A DNA stretch of 64,000 nt from Planctomycetota bacterium. Lineage in GTDB: Bacteria > Planctomycetota > UBA1135 > GCA-002748355. Shown one piece after another: positions 37,983-46,527 of this stretch; the first letter of the stretch is position 1; each line of letters starts with the position of its first letter. The position numbers and the translations under genes were made by a program. Location of the stretch: NCBI GenBank assembly GCA_020638795.1, contig JACKHW010000004.1, positions 248,001 through 312,000 of the forward strand, given 5' to 3'. The notes under the pieces are model-generated. The model saw only the letters and a list, made by a program, of their open reading frames with translations, made no database searches and was not told the DNA's origin.

Positions 37983-37996
37983 TCGGTCTACCGATC
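37981..37996. terminator. Palindrome between convergent genes, possible bidirectional terminator
   Basis: GATCGGT / ACCGATC with a 2-base loop begins at the stop codon of the propeller gene. A second 6-bp hairpin (CGCGTC / GACGCG) follows at 38004-38020. Neither has a clear U-tract, so this is only a candidate. Confidence 0.3.
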
Positions 37997-38007
37997 GCGG
38001 CGACGCG

Positions 38008-38745
38008 TCAGCTCGACGCGCCCTTCGATTCCATCGACTCGATGAAGTCGTTCGCCTCTTTGATCGAGGACTCCATGTCCTCGATCAAGCGCGAGACGTC
38101 GCCGCCGATCTTGTCGACGGTCGACTGCAAGTCAGCCACGGACTTCGCGTTGAGGTTGTGTTTGAGGAACAGGACATGGTCCTCGAACTTCCGCAAGATG
38201 GGCGCCATCGAACCCTCCGCGTCGCGCATCGCGCCGATCATCTTGCCGTAGCGGGTCTTGGTGTCGGCGAGTAGCGACTCGCTCTTACCGCGGAGTTCGG
38301 GCGTCTGGATCTCGCCGATCTCTTTCTGCCACTCGGTGAACATCGCGTTCGCCGTCTTCTCGATGTCAGCGATCGACTTCTTGACGTCGTTCGCCTCACT
38401 CTTCGAACTCTCGAGATCCTTCGACAGGCGTTTGTAGACTACCTCGAGTTCGCCTCCGTCGGTGCCCGTCAACGTTTGGAAGGTCTTGTACGTCTCTTGG
38501 ATCTGCTCCTTCGCTTCCGCTTGGTTCTCGCGCCCTTTCTGCACGAAATCGACGAGGAGATCACGCTTGGCCCAACCGAAGACCTCCCACGCTTTGTAAT
38601 AGGCACTGCTGCACGATGTGCCCACTGCGGTGCCCATGACGCCGAGGGCTAGGCCCAAGGAAGCCGGCGCGAGGAACGGGGTCGAAGCGAGGGCGACGGT
38701 CGCGAGCACGCGGGACATCGATGCTCTCCGGAAACTGGTACGCAT
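38008..38745 (-). CDS. DUF2959 exported protein
   Basis: The 245-residue product matches DUF2959: CSSAYYKAWEVFGWAKRDLL, VQKGRENQAEAKEQIQETY, FQTLTGTDGGELE, then long charged helices to the end. The family is helical, often lipid-anchored, and of unknown function. The N-terminus has a hydrophobic stretch (LASTPFLAPASLGLALG) and a Cys in GTSCSS that may be lipidated. ATG 38745 gives a basic n-region; ATG 38718 is also possible. The helical part (about 55-240) should be periplasmic. It is divergent from the HEAT/vWA gene. Confidence 0.78.
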   Translation of the reverse strand: MRTSFRRASMSRVLATVALASTPFLAPASLGLALGVMGTAVGTSCSSAYYKAWEVFGWAKRDLLVDFVQKGRENQAEAKEQIQETYKTFQTLTGTDGGELEVVYKRLSKDLESSKSEANDVKKSIADIEKTANAMFTEWQKEIGEIQTPELRGKSESLLADTKTRYGKMIGAMRDAEGSMAPILRKFEDHVLFLKHNLNAKSVADLQSTVDKIGGDVSRLIEDMESSIKEANDFIESMESKGASS

Positions 38746-38880
38746 GGTGGGACTGTGGCTCGGATCAGGAACGGAATCAGGAACGAATGCCGTCGAAGAC
38801 GGCGGCCGAGCACGATAGCGAATTGCCGATGCGATCGTCGAACGAACTCCGCAGGACACGGTGGCGGGTATCGTGGACTC

Positions 38881-40359
38881 ATGCCGCGATACCACCGCAC
38901 CGCCATGGCGGTCTCGACAGCCGCCGCGATTGTGCTCGCAGCCCTACCGGGAGCCCTGGGCGCCCAAGAATCGCGCAACGCGCGCATGCTGAAGGACGCG
39001 TTCGGCACGAAACACACGGACGACAACTACAAGCAAAGGCTCACGGCCGTAGGCAAGCTCCGGGGAACCGCCGACCCGCTCGAAGCCCGCGCTCTCGTCG
39101 ATGCATACCGGAAGCTCGACGCCGAGGCAGTCGTGCTGCGCAAAGAGCAGGGTGAGGTCCTCGACAATCGCACGAGCCTCGAAGTGGCCCGCTTCCGCAA
39201 GGACATCGACCCGATCGACACTCTGGAGGACGAACTGTACGCGACGATCAGGGGTGTCGATGGGAGTCTCGCCGACGTCATGCTCGACGAGCTCGTCACC
39301 GAATCTCGGACGCCGAACGGCATCCTGTCGCTGCAACTCCTGCTCGCCGAAAAGTCGGCCGGCTTCAGGGACATCGATCTCCTGCGTACGCAGGTCAGTC
39401 GTCCACTCGACTCCGGCTCGCGAATCGCGTTCTTCCGTGTCGTCGCGACGCTCGGGCCGCGCGGCAACATGTTCGCGAGTTTCCTCGAGCGCGAGCTCGA
39501 GGCGGAGTCCGCCACCGTCCGCCTCGAAGCCGCCCGAGCACTCGGTGCAATCTCCGCACGCCGCAGCGTCCCGAAGCTCATCGACCGGCTCGCCAACGAA
39601 CAAGGCCGCGTCAAGGAGACGATCGCGATCGCTCTCGCGAACCTGACCAGCCAGAACCATGGACTGAGTGCCGAAGGGTGGAAACTCTGGCTGAAGAGCC
39701 TCGAGTCCCCCGACGCGATCGAGCCTCCGAGCGGAACCGTTCCTCCCCCGCCGAAACTGCCCGAGATGGGCGAATACTTCGGAATCGCCCAGGACGGGGC
39801 GTCGATCCTCTACGTCTTCGATCGATCCGATTCGATGGAGCGGGGCCTGCGCAGCGGGGGTATTCGTGAACAGCGCGCTCGGCGAGAACTCGCGGACGCA
39901 ATCGTCAAACTCGACGAGACGACGCGATTCAACATCGTCGCGTTCTCGATCAAGGTGCGCTCGTGGGCCAAGGGCTTCAAGCCGGCGACCAAGGAGAACA
40001 TCGCGGACGCGCGACGATGGGTCTTCGAACTCGACATGCAAGCCGGTACGTCGACCTACGATGCTCTGCAGCGGAGTTTCCGGCTGTCGAACAGTCGAAC
40101 GATCGACCGCTTCGACGAGCTCGATGTCGAGACGATCTTCTTTCTGTCCGATGGCGAACCGACCCGTCGCACGGGGGGAACCCTCCAACCACTCGCGCGC
40201 GACGACCCCCAGCGCATCCTGTCCGCCGTTCGGAGATGGAATGCACTGGGGCGCGTCAAGATCCACACTGTCGGTCTTGCGCTCGAAACCAAAGGGGCAC
40301 CGATCTTGATGCGCGGTCTCGCCGAGCAGAGCGGCGGCACCTTCGTCGCGATTCGCTGA
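38881..40359 (+). CDS. Exported HEAT-repeat and von Willebrand factor A protein
   Basis: The 492-residue product has a signal peptide (STAAAIVLAALPGALGAQ). A helical region follows with at least two HEAT-like repeats (about 190-250: ESATVRLEAARALGAISAR, RSVPKLIDRLANEQ). A vWA domain starts near residue 308 with the metal-site motif VFDRSDSMERG (D-x-S-x-S) and contains FNIVAFSIKVRSWAKGF, MQAGTSTYDAL and TIFFLSDGEPTRRTGG. Such vWA domains bind protein partners through a divalent cation. The pairing of a scaffold and a binding domain suggests a role in an exported protein assembly; partners are unknown. Confidence 0.82.
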   Translation: MPRYHRTAMAVSTAAAIVLAALPGALGAQESRNARMLKDAFGTKHTDDNYKQRLTAVGKLRGTADPLEARALVDAYRKLDAEAVVLRKEQGEVLDNRTSLEVARFRKDIDPIDTLEDELYATIRGVDGSLADVMLDELVTESRTPNGILSLQLLLAEKSAGFRDIDLLRTQVSRPLDSGSRIAFFRVVATLGPRGNMFASFLERELEAESATVRLEAARALGAISARRSVPKLIDRLANEQGRVKETIAIALANLTSQNHGLSAEGWKLWLKSLESPDAIEPPSGTVPPPPKLPEMGEYFGIAQDGASILYVFDRSDSMERGLRSGGIREQRARRELADAIVKLDETTRFNIVAFSIKVRSWAKGFKPATKENIADARRWVFELDMQAGTSTYDALQRSFRLSNSRTIDRFDELDVETIFFLSDGEPTRRTGGTLQPLARDDPQRILSAVRRWNALGRVKIHTVGLALETKGAPILMRGLAEQSGGTFVAIR

Positions 40360-40434
40360 CGGGCGAGCCGGCCACGAGCCGAAATGCGCGATTGCCTCTT
40401 TGCGGCGCGCGCACTGTCGCTCACGCTCACGGCC

Positions 40435-42369
40435 ATGGCTCTGCTGGCCCTCGAAGACGTCTCGATTCGCTACGGCGAGCGCCCGTTGCTCGATCGCGCG
40501 ACCCTGCTCGTTCACGAGCGTGATCGCATCGCGATCGTCGGCACCAATGGCTCCGGGAAGTCGACGTTGTTGCGCATCCTCGCCGGGCTCGAGGTTCCGG
40601 ATGCAGGCCGTCGCACGACAGCGAGCGGCATGCGCGTCGGCTACCTCGAGCAAGATCCGCGCTTCGCCGCCGAGAAGACCATTCGCGAAATCACGCGGGA
40701 AGGGCTCGGTCGCCGCGCCGAGTTGCTCACGGCGATCGAAGCGTTACACGCGAAGCTCGCGGATCCAGCATGTACTCCCGAGCGGCTCGAACGCTTGCTC
40801 GCCGAACAAGAACGCCTCGATGCCGAACTCGCGCAACACGGCGGGTACGACATCGAACACAAGATCGACGCGATCCTCGACGCCGTCGGAATCGCCGGTC
40901 GAGAAGGGATCTGCGCGACGTTGTCGGGGGGTGAACGACGCCGCGTGGCACTGGCGCGCTTGCTCATCGCCGAGCCGGACGTGCTGTTGCTCGACGAACC
41001 GACCAACCACCTGGATGCAGAGACGATCCAGTGGCTCGAGAATTTCTTGCTCGAGAGCCGGAGTGCGCTCGTTCTCGTCACCCACGATCGCTACTTCCTC
41101 GATCGGATCGCCGAGCGCGTCCTCGAACTCGATCGCGCGGAGCTGCACGAGTCGGAAGGCGGCTATGCGGAGTTCGTGCTCGCCCGGTCCGCACGGCTCG
41201 AACGCGAACAACAAGCCGAAGCCACGCGGCAGAACTTGTTGCGTCGCGAGACCGACTGGATCCGACGCGGACCACCGGCACGCACGACCAAGTCCAAGTC
41301 GCGCATCCAGCGCTACGAGACTCTGCTCGCGTCGGCTCCCGACGCGCCGGTCGGCGATTTGACGTTCGTGATCCCGTGCTCGGAACGCCTCGGTACGAAG
41401 GTGCTCGAGCTGCACGGCGTCACCAAGGCGTACGACGATCATGTCGTGCTTCGCGACCTCGATCTCGAACTCGGGAAAGGCGAACGCCTCGGCATCGTCG
41501 GTCCGAACGGCGCGGGCAAGTCGACGCTACTGCAGATCGCGCTCGGACTTCTCGAGCCCGACTCGGGGCGCGTCGAGCTCGGCACGACCGTGCGCTTCTC
41601 GTTCTTGGATCAGGATCGATCACGACTCGATGACGAACACACGGTGATCGAGGCTGTCGCTGGCAAGAACGACTACGTGTTCGTCGACGGACGATCGATG
41701 CGCATCGAGTCCTATCTCGAGTCGTTCCTCTTCACGAGCACGATGATGCGAACGAAAGTCGGTCGCCTCTCGGGTGGTGAGCGCAACCGCGTGCTGATCG
41801 CCAAGCTCCTTGCGATCGGCGGCAACGTGCTCGTGTTCGACGAACCGACGAACGACCTCGACCTCACGACGTTGCGCGTGCTCGAAGAGGCGGTTTGCGC
41901 CTTCGCGGGATCGGCGCTGATCGTCAGCCACGATCGATGGTTCCTGGATCGCGTGGCGACACGATGCATCTACATCGGTCGCGATGGCACCCACCGCCAT
42001 CACGCGGGCGACGCGAGCGCGTTGCTCGATCTCATCCTCGCCGAACGACAAGAACGAGCCGCCGCCGAAGCCGCGCTTCGCGCCGCCGAGCGCACGAAGC
42101 AACAAGCACGAACGCCACGCGACAAACCGCGCTCGATGTCGCGCGAACGGAAGGAGCTCGCAGACCTCCCCTCACACATCGAAGAGCTCGAAGGGCAGAT
42201 CGCGTCCCTCGATGAAGCGCTCGCCGATCCGGCTCTCTACGAAGGGAACAGCACCGAGCGCGCGCGAGTCGACGAGTTGGTCCAGCAACGCACCGACATC
42301 CAAACGCGGCTCGAACGCGCGTTCGCCCGGTGGGAAGAACTCGAGTCGTTGCTCGATTCGTCCGCCTGA
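40435..42369 (+). CDS. ABC-F family ATPase (Uup-like)
   Basis: The 644-residue product is a soluble ABC-F protein with two ATP-binding cassettes and no membrane domain. The first has GTNGSGKST, LSGGERRRVALARLL and LLLDEPTNHLD. The second has GPNGAGKST, LSGGERNRVLIAKLL and LVFDEPTNDLD. The linker between them is the usual charged ABC-F linker. The C-terminal 90 residues (HIEELEGQIASLDEALADP ... RWEELESLL) form the coiled coil seen in Uup. ABC-F proteins act on ribosomes or in DNA-related processes; a resistance role is not implied. ATG 40435 matches the family start (LALEDVSIRYGERPLL). Confidence 0.92.
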   Translation: MALLALEDVSIRYGERPLLDRATLLVHERDRIAIVGTNGSGKSTLLRILAGLEVPDAGRRTTASGMRVGYLEQDPRFAAEKTIREITREGLGRRAELLTAIEALHAKLADPACTPERLERLLAEQERLDAELAQHGGYDIEHKIDAILDAVGIAGREGICATLSGGERRRVALARLLIAEPDVLLLDEPTNHLDAETIQWLENFLLESRSALVLVTHDRYFLDRIAERVLELDRAELHESEGGYAEFVLARSARLEREQQAEATRQNLLRRETDWIRRGPPARTTKSKSRIQRYETLLASAPDAPVGDLTFVIPCSERLGTKVLELHGVTKAYDDHVVLRDLDLELGKGERLGIVGPNGAGKSTLLQIALGLLEPDSGRVELGTTVRFSFLDQDRSRLDDEHTVIEAVAGKNDYVFVDGRSMRIESYLESFLFTSTMMRTKVGRLSGGERNRVLIAKLLAIGGNVLVFDEPTNDLDLTTLRVLEEAVCAFAGSALIVSHDRWFLDRVATRCIYIGRDGTHRHHAGDASALLDLILAERQERAAAEAALRAAERTKQQARTPRDKPRSMSRERKELADLPSHIEELEGQIASLDEALADPALYEGNSTERARVDELVQQRTDIQTRLERAFARWEELESLLDSSA

Positions 42370-42381
42370 TATCCTGCACAC

Positions 42382-43941
42382 ATGGCATCGCTTCGCTCGT
42401 ACACGCCCCCTCCGTGTGCTCGCTTCCTCGCAAGCTCGGTTCTCCTGCTCGCGACGGCGACCGTCTTGGTCGCCCAGGAAGCGCAGCCGCGCCGCCCGAA
42501 CATCGTCTTGATCTACGCCGACGACCACGCGCAGCACGCGCTGTCGTGCTACGGATCGCGGCTGACGACGACCCCACACATCGACCGACTCGCGCGCGAC
42601 GGCATGCGTTTTTCGCAGAGCTTCGTCGGCAATTCGATTTGCGGACCTGCCCGCGCGACGATTTTGACGGGCTTGCACTCGCATGCACACGGCCAGGGCA
42701 GCAACGGACCCGGCTTTCACAACGATCTTCCGACGTACGCGAAGCTCCTCCAGTCGAGTGGGTATGCGACCGCGGTGGTCGGGAAGTGGCACGTGTCGTC
42801 CCCGCCGACCGGTTTCGACCACCACGCGATCAAGACCGGCAACTACTACAACTCGACGTTCCGCACAGAGGACGGTACCGAACCCTCGACCGGCCACGTG
42901 ACCGACGTGATCACCGAGCGATCGATCGCTTGGATGAAGGAGCAGAGCGAACGAGACAAGCCGTTCGCGATCTGGGTGTCCCACTCGGCATCGCACCGCA
43001 CGTGGATGCCAGCCCTGCGACATCTCGCGATGTTCGATGGAGTCACGCTACCCGAGCCGGAAACCCTGTTCGACGACTACGCGACCCGCACCGACGCGAT
43101 TCGCACTGCGCAGATGCGCGTCAGTCGCGATCTTTTTCCTGCGTACGATCTCAAGTTGTCGGTGACGGGCAAGAGCATCCTCGACAACGCTGCAACGAGG
43201 CTGCTGGATACGATGACCGACGAGCAACGTCGTGCATGGGACGCGTTCTTCGCTCCGCGCAACGAGACGTATCCCGGAGCCGACGCGACAGATGCCGAAC
43301 GCACGCGTTGGAATTGGCAACGCTACATCAAGAACTACCTGCGCACCGCCGCCGGACTCGACGACAGTGTCGGAGCGATCCGATCCTTCCTCGAAACGAC
43401 CGGCTTGACCGAGAACACGATCGTGATCTACACGTCGGATCAGGGGTTCTTCCTCGGCGATCATGGACTCTACGACAAGCGGTTCATCTACGAAGAATCG
43501 CTGCGCACGCCATGCATCGTGTCGTGGCCAGGCGTAACGAAGGCCGGATCGACTTGTGATGCTCTGGTTCAGAACATCGACATCGCTCCGACGATCCTGT
43601 CGATGGCTCGTGTCCCCCACGACGCCTCGATGCACGGCAAGGATCTCTCACCGTTGCTTCGGAGCGAGACTCCGGCGGATTGGCGCGACGCGATCTACTA
43701 TCAATACCGCGGAACCGAACCGCAGGCGCGCACATCGCACCTCGTGGCCCCACACGAAGGCGTACGCACGGACCGCTTCAAGCTCGTGCACTTCGAGGAC
43801 TCCGAGGCGTGGGAATTGTACGACCTCGAGACCGATCCGCACGAACTGCACAACGAGGCGGACAACGAGGCCTTCGCCGAGATTCGCGAGATTCTCGAAC
43901 GCAAGCTCGCGCAGCTACGCGCCTCCTACGGCGTGCAATGA
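42382..43941 (+). CDS. Secreted sulfatase (C-x-P-A-R type)
   Basis: The 519-residue product has a signal peptide (SSVLLLATATVLVAQ) and the alkaline phosphatase/sulfatase fold. Metal residues are in NIVLIYADDHAQHALSCYG. The formylglycine motif is C-G-P-A-R in SICGPARATILTG, and later sites include VVGKWHVSSPP, ISHSASHRTW-like SHSASHRTWMP, VIYTSDQGFFLGDHGLYDKR and LYDLETDPHEL. It should cut sulfate esters from extracellular polysaccharide after conversion of Cys to formylglycine. It follows the ABC-F gene by 12 bases and may be co-transcribed. It is one of three sulfatase genes in the window. Confidence 0.9.
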   Translation: MASLRSYTPPPCARFLASSVLLLATATVLVAQEAQPRRPNIVLIYADDHAQHALSCYGSRLTTTPHIDRLARDGMRFSQSFVGNSICGPARATILTGLHSHAHGQGSNGPGFHNDLPTYAKLLQSSGYATAVVGKWHVSSPPTGFDHHAIKTGNYYNSTFRTEDGTEPSTGHVTDVITERSIAWMKEQSERDKPFAIWVSHSASHRTWMPALRHLAMFDGVTLPEPETLFDDYATRTDAIRTAQMRVSRDLFPAYDLKLSVTGKSILDNAATRLLDTMTDEQRRAWDAFFAPRNETYPGADATDAERTRWNWQRYIKNYLRTAAGLDDSVGAIRSFLETTGLTENTIVIYTSDQGFFLGDHGLYDKRFIYEESLRTPCIVSWPGVTKAGSTCDALVQNIDIAPTILSMARVPHDASMHGKDLSPLLRSETPADWRDAIYYQYRGTEPQARTSHLVAPHEGVRTDRFKLVHFEDSEAWELYDLETDPHELHNEADNEAFAEIREILERKLAQLRASYGVQ

Positions 43942-43971
43942 TCGATTCACGTTCGCGCGCATCGCGCGGCG

Positions 43972-43995
43972 GTCACGGCGTATGCGAGCCGTGAC
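43972..43995 (+). terminator. 8-bp hairpin after the sulfatase gene
   Basis: GTCACGGC and GCCGTGAC pair perfectly around an 8-base loop, about 30 bases after the sulfatase stop and 54 bases before the next start. There is no clear U-tract, so it may be a weak terminator or a regulatory palindrome. Confidence 0.35.
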
Positions 43996-44049
43996 GATTC
44001 TGGTACGCCTTCACGGTCCCCACGCCGCACGATTCTGGCAATCGCCGGC

Positions 44050-45465
44050 ATGCACACCATCTCGCGCATTCAAGCCGCTCTCGTAGCCCTCGCAGCAGCC
44101 ACTTCGGCCGGGCTCGCGCAAGCACCGATCTGCTACGACTTCGCTGCGGTCGACCAGGAGCTGACTCGCCTCGTTCGGAGACCCGCGCTCACGGGTGCGT
44201 CGATGGCACTAGTCAAAGACGGGCGCACGCTCTATCGGAAGTCGTTCGGTACGTATTCCGGCCACGAAGTCGTCCCTCTCGCGTCGGCCTCGAAGTGGAT
44301 CGCTGGCATGCTCGTCATGTCTCAGGTCGATGACGGCAAGATCACGCTCGACGACACGCTCGCCAAGTGGTTCGGCCCCAGCCTACCCGGCAACATGGGA
44401 AGGGCGACGATCCGCCAGTGCATGTCCCACACAGCAGGCTTCGATGGCAAGCACGACGCGGTCGACGATCGCACGCTGACACTGAAGGTCGCCGTCGAAC
44501 GGATCCTCGCAACGCCGATTCCGTACGACCCGGGCACGACGTTCTACTACGGCGGCGTCTCGATGCACGTCGTCGGCCGCATTCTCGAACTCGCGAGTGG
44601 CAGGGATCTCGAAGTGCTGCTCACGGAGAGGCTCTTGAAGCCGATGGGGATCACGTCCATCGACTTCCAGGGTCTCGGGCCGACCAAGAACTACCGCATC
44701 GCCGGCGGCATGCGCACCAACCTGACGGACTACACCAAGCTCCTCGTGATGCTCACGCACGACGGCATGTACGGCACCACACGCGTGCTCAGTGAAGCGG
44801 CCATTCGCGAGATGTTCGTCGATCAGACGAACGGCGCGACGATCGTGCACACACCGCACCCGGACTCGCGACGCTACGGCATCGGCATCTGGCGCGATCG
44901 CATAGACACACGTGGTGACATCCTCCAAGCGAGCTCGCAAGGCGCTTTCGGATTCTCCCCATGGATCGACTTCGAGCGCGACCTCGTCGGTGTGTTCGTC
45001 GTCGTCAATCTCGTGAATCTCGTCTACGACGATGTCGATGCGATCCAGCGCGAAACGCGAGACATCGTCGACTACGCAGGAGTTCTCTGTGTCGGTCGCG
45101 GCAGCACGTCGTGTCTCGGAACAGTCTCGTCGACCGCGAACAACGCGGCCACGCGTGGGGCATCCCTCTTCGCGCTGCAATCGACCGGAGCGCCACCGAG
45201 CACGGCAGGAGTCCTCGTTCTCAGTGCCACGGGACTCGATCAGGGGGTTCCGTTCCTCGGCGGCGAGCTCTGGGTCGGCCTCATCCCCGCGATCCTCATC
45301 ACGGCAGTGACGGATGGCACGGGATCGTCGACGATTCCGCTTCCGCTGACGACGACGCCGATCGGCACGCACGTCTTCGCGCAGTTTGTATGGCTCGAAA
45401 CGCATACCTGTGGCGCACTCGGCCAACTCGACACGAGCCCGGCACTCGAGATCCGCGTGCGCTGA
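44050..45465 (+). CDS. Secreted beta-lactamase-fold serine hydrolase with C-terminal module
   Basis: The 471-residue product has a signal peptide (AALVALAAATSAGLAQ) and a PF00144-type hydrolase domain. It has the SASK motif (S79, K82), CMSHTAGFDGKHD, TTFYYGGVSMHVVGRILEL (Y-x-G in place of Y-x-N) and a late glycine-rich SQGAFGFSP in place of HTG. After about residue 345 a separate beta-rich module begins with GRGSTSCLGTVSS, like the C-terminal modules of other secreted proteins here. It probably acts as an esterase or peptidase outside the cell; the substrate is unknown. It is paralogous in fold to the gene at 17666 but only that one looks like a lipoprotein. Confidence 0.85.
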   Translation: MHTISRIQAALVALAAATSAGLAQAPICYDFAAVDQELTRLVRRPALTGASMALVKDGRTLYRKSFGTYSGHEVVPLASASKWIAGMLVMSQVDDGKITLDDTLAKWFGPSLPGNMGRATIRQCMSHTAGFDGKHDAVDDRTLTLKVAVERILATPIPYDPGTTFYYGGVSMHVVGRILELASGRDLEVLLTERLLKPMGITSIDFQGLGPTKNYRIAGGMRTNLTDYTKLLVMLTHDGMYGTTRVLSEAAIREMFVDQTNGATIVHTPHPDSRRYGIGIWRDRIDTRGDILQASSQGAFGFSPWIDFERDLVGVFVVVNLVNLVYDDVDAIQRETRDIVDYAGVLCVGRGSTSCLGTVSSTANNAATRGASLFALQSTGAPPSTAGVLVLSATGLDQGVPFLGGELWVGLIPAILITAVTDGTGSSTIPLPLTTTPIGTHVFAQFVWLETHTCGALGQLDTSPALEIRVR

Positions 45466-45469
45466 ATGG

Positions 45470-46516
45470 CTACTTCTTCACCTCGCGCTTCTTCGCCTCG
45501 GACTGCGCGTGGCTCTGCTTGTCGGCGATCAGGGACAGCTCTTCGATGATCGCGAGTTCGAGCTCGGACGGTGAGAAGCCGGCCGGCCCGCGACCGCCCG
45601 CGTAGGTGACGCGGCCATCGAGCCCGACGAGGTAGAGCCTGTCGGGATGCGCGTCGTAACGCGTGTTGACCGCGTTGTCGATGCGGTCGAGCACAGCGGG
45701 AATCTTGTCGAGACCGAGTTCCGTGACGCACGTACTCGCGAGGGCATCGCGCTCTTCGAGCGTGATCGGCTCTTCGACGAGCGGGCCGAGCGGCATGGGG
45801 CTGTCCCCGTCCGTAGCGTGCGCCTCACGGATGTACACGAGCAAGAACTGGACTTCGCTCGAGTACTCCTCGAAGAGCACGTTCAGCTGACCAGCCGAAC
45901 GACGGAACGGCGGTCACGTGTAGCTGCCGAAGATCAATGCGACCGGTCGTTTGCCGCGAAAACTCGACAAGCGAACCGTGCCGCGCGAATCCGCGACCAC
46001 CTTCGTCTCGCCGACGTAGGGCAGGTCGAAGTCGGGCGCGACGAGACCTCGGGACAAGGCTGCAGGACGCGGCGGCTTGGCGACGAGTTCTTGCTGCTCG
46101 AGCACGCCGTTCGCATCGAGATCGAGATCCGGGAAGAGTGCGAGCGCCTCGTCGAGGCTCACGTGCGTCGAGCCATCGGCGTCGAGGCGACCGAGGATGA
46201 GGCTACCGGCCATCGGCGCGACGCGTCGTCCCTCCAACCGCCGCACGACGAAGTCGCCGCCCACGAGCTGCGACTTGCAATAGCGTTCCCACTCGTCCCG
46301 CGTGACGCGCGCATCGCGGTCCTCATCCGCTTCTCGCGCGAGCACGATCATCATCGGTCCAAGCCGCAGGGAGCAGCCATCGCAGTGGCGTTTCGGCACC
46401 CTGTCGAGGTCCGTCACGCGCAGTGCAACGCCACGGCGGCGCTGCGGGACATCGAATCCGCACAGGCTGTTAGAATCGGACGACTCGCATCTCTCCACTT
46501 CCCGCTCCCCTGCCAC
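45470..46516 (-). CDS. Deiodinase-like selenoprotein with EF-hands (in-frame UGA = Sec)
   Basis: Two minus-strand frames are joined through an in-frame TGA at 45914-45916. Upstream are EF-hand loops (DEDRDARVTRDE, DADGSTHVSLDE, DLDANGVLEQQE) and a thioredoxin-fold start (APDFDLPYVGE, VALIFGSYT). After the TGA come PPFRRSAGQL, FLLVYIREAHATDGD and RLYLVGLDGRVTYAGGRGP. This is the iodothyronine-deiodinase-like fold, where GS-x-T-Sec-PPF is the active site. A bacterial SECIS hairpin follows the UGA, so the codon is read as selenocysteine. The function is probably thiol redox or dehalogenation. The start is uncertain: GTG 46516 is the longest, ATG 46354 leaves room for a divergent promoter. Standard gene calling would split this into two genes. 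Confidence 0.85.
45880..45916 (-). promoter_or_regulatory. Selenocysteine UGA codon and bacterial SECIS element
   Basis: The TGA occupies 45916-45914. After 12 bases, 45901-45880 fold into a 9-bp stem (CGTTCGGCT with AGCTGAACG, one G-U pair) with a 4-base GGTC loop. The loop starts 21 bases after the UGA. Bacterial SECIS elements lie inside the coding region just after the UGA and present G/U in the apical loop to SelB, as in E. coli fdhF. Both spacing and loop match. Confidence 0.8.
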
Positions 46517-46527
46517 CGGGGTCGATC

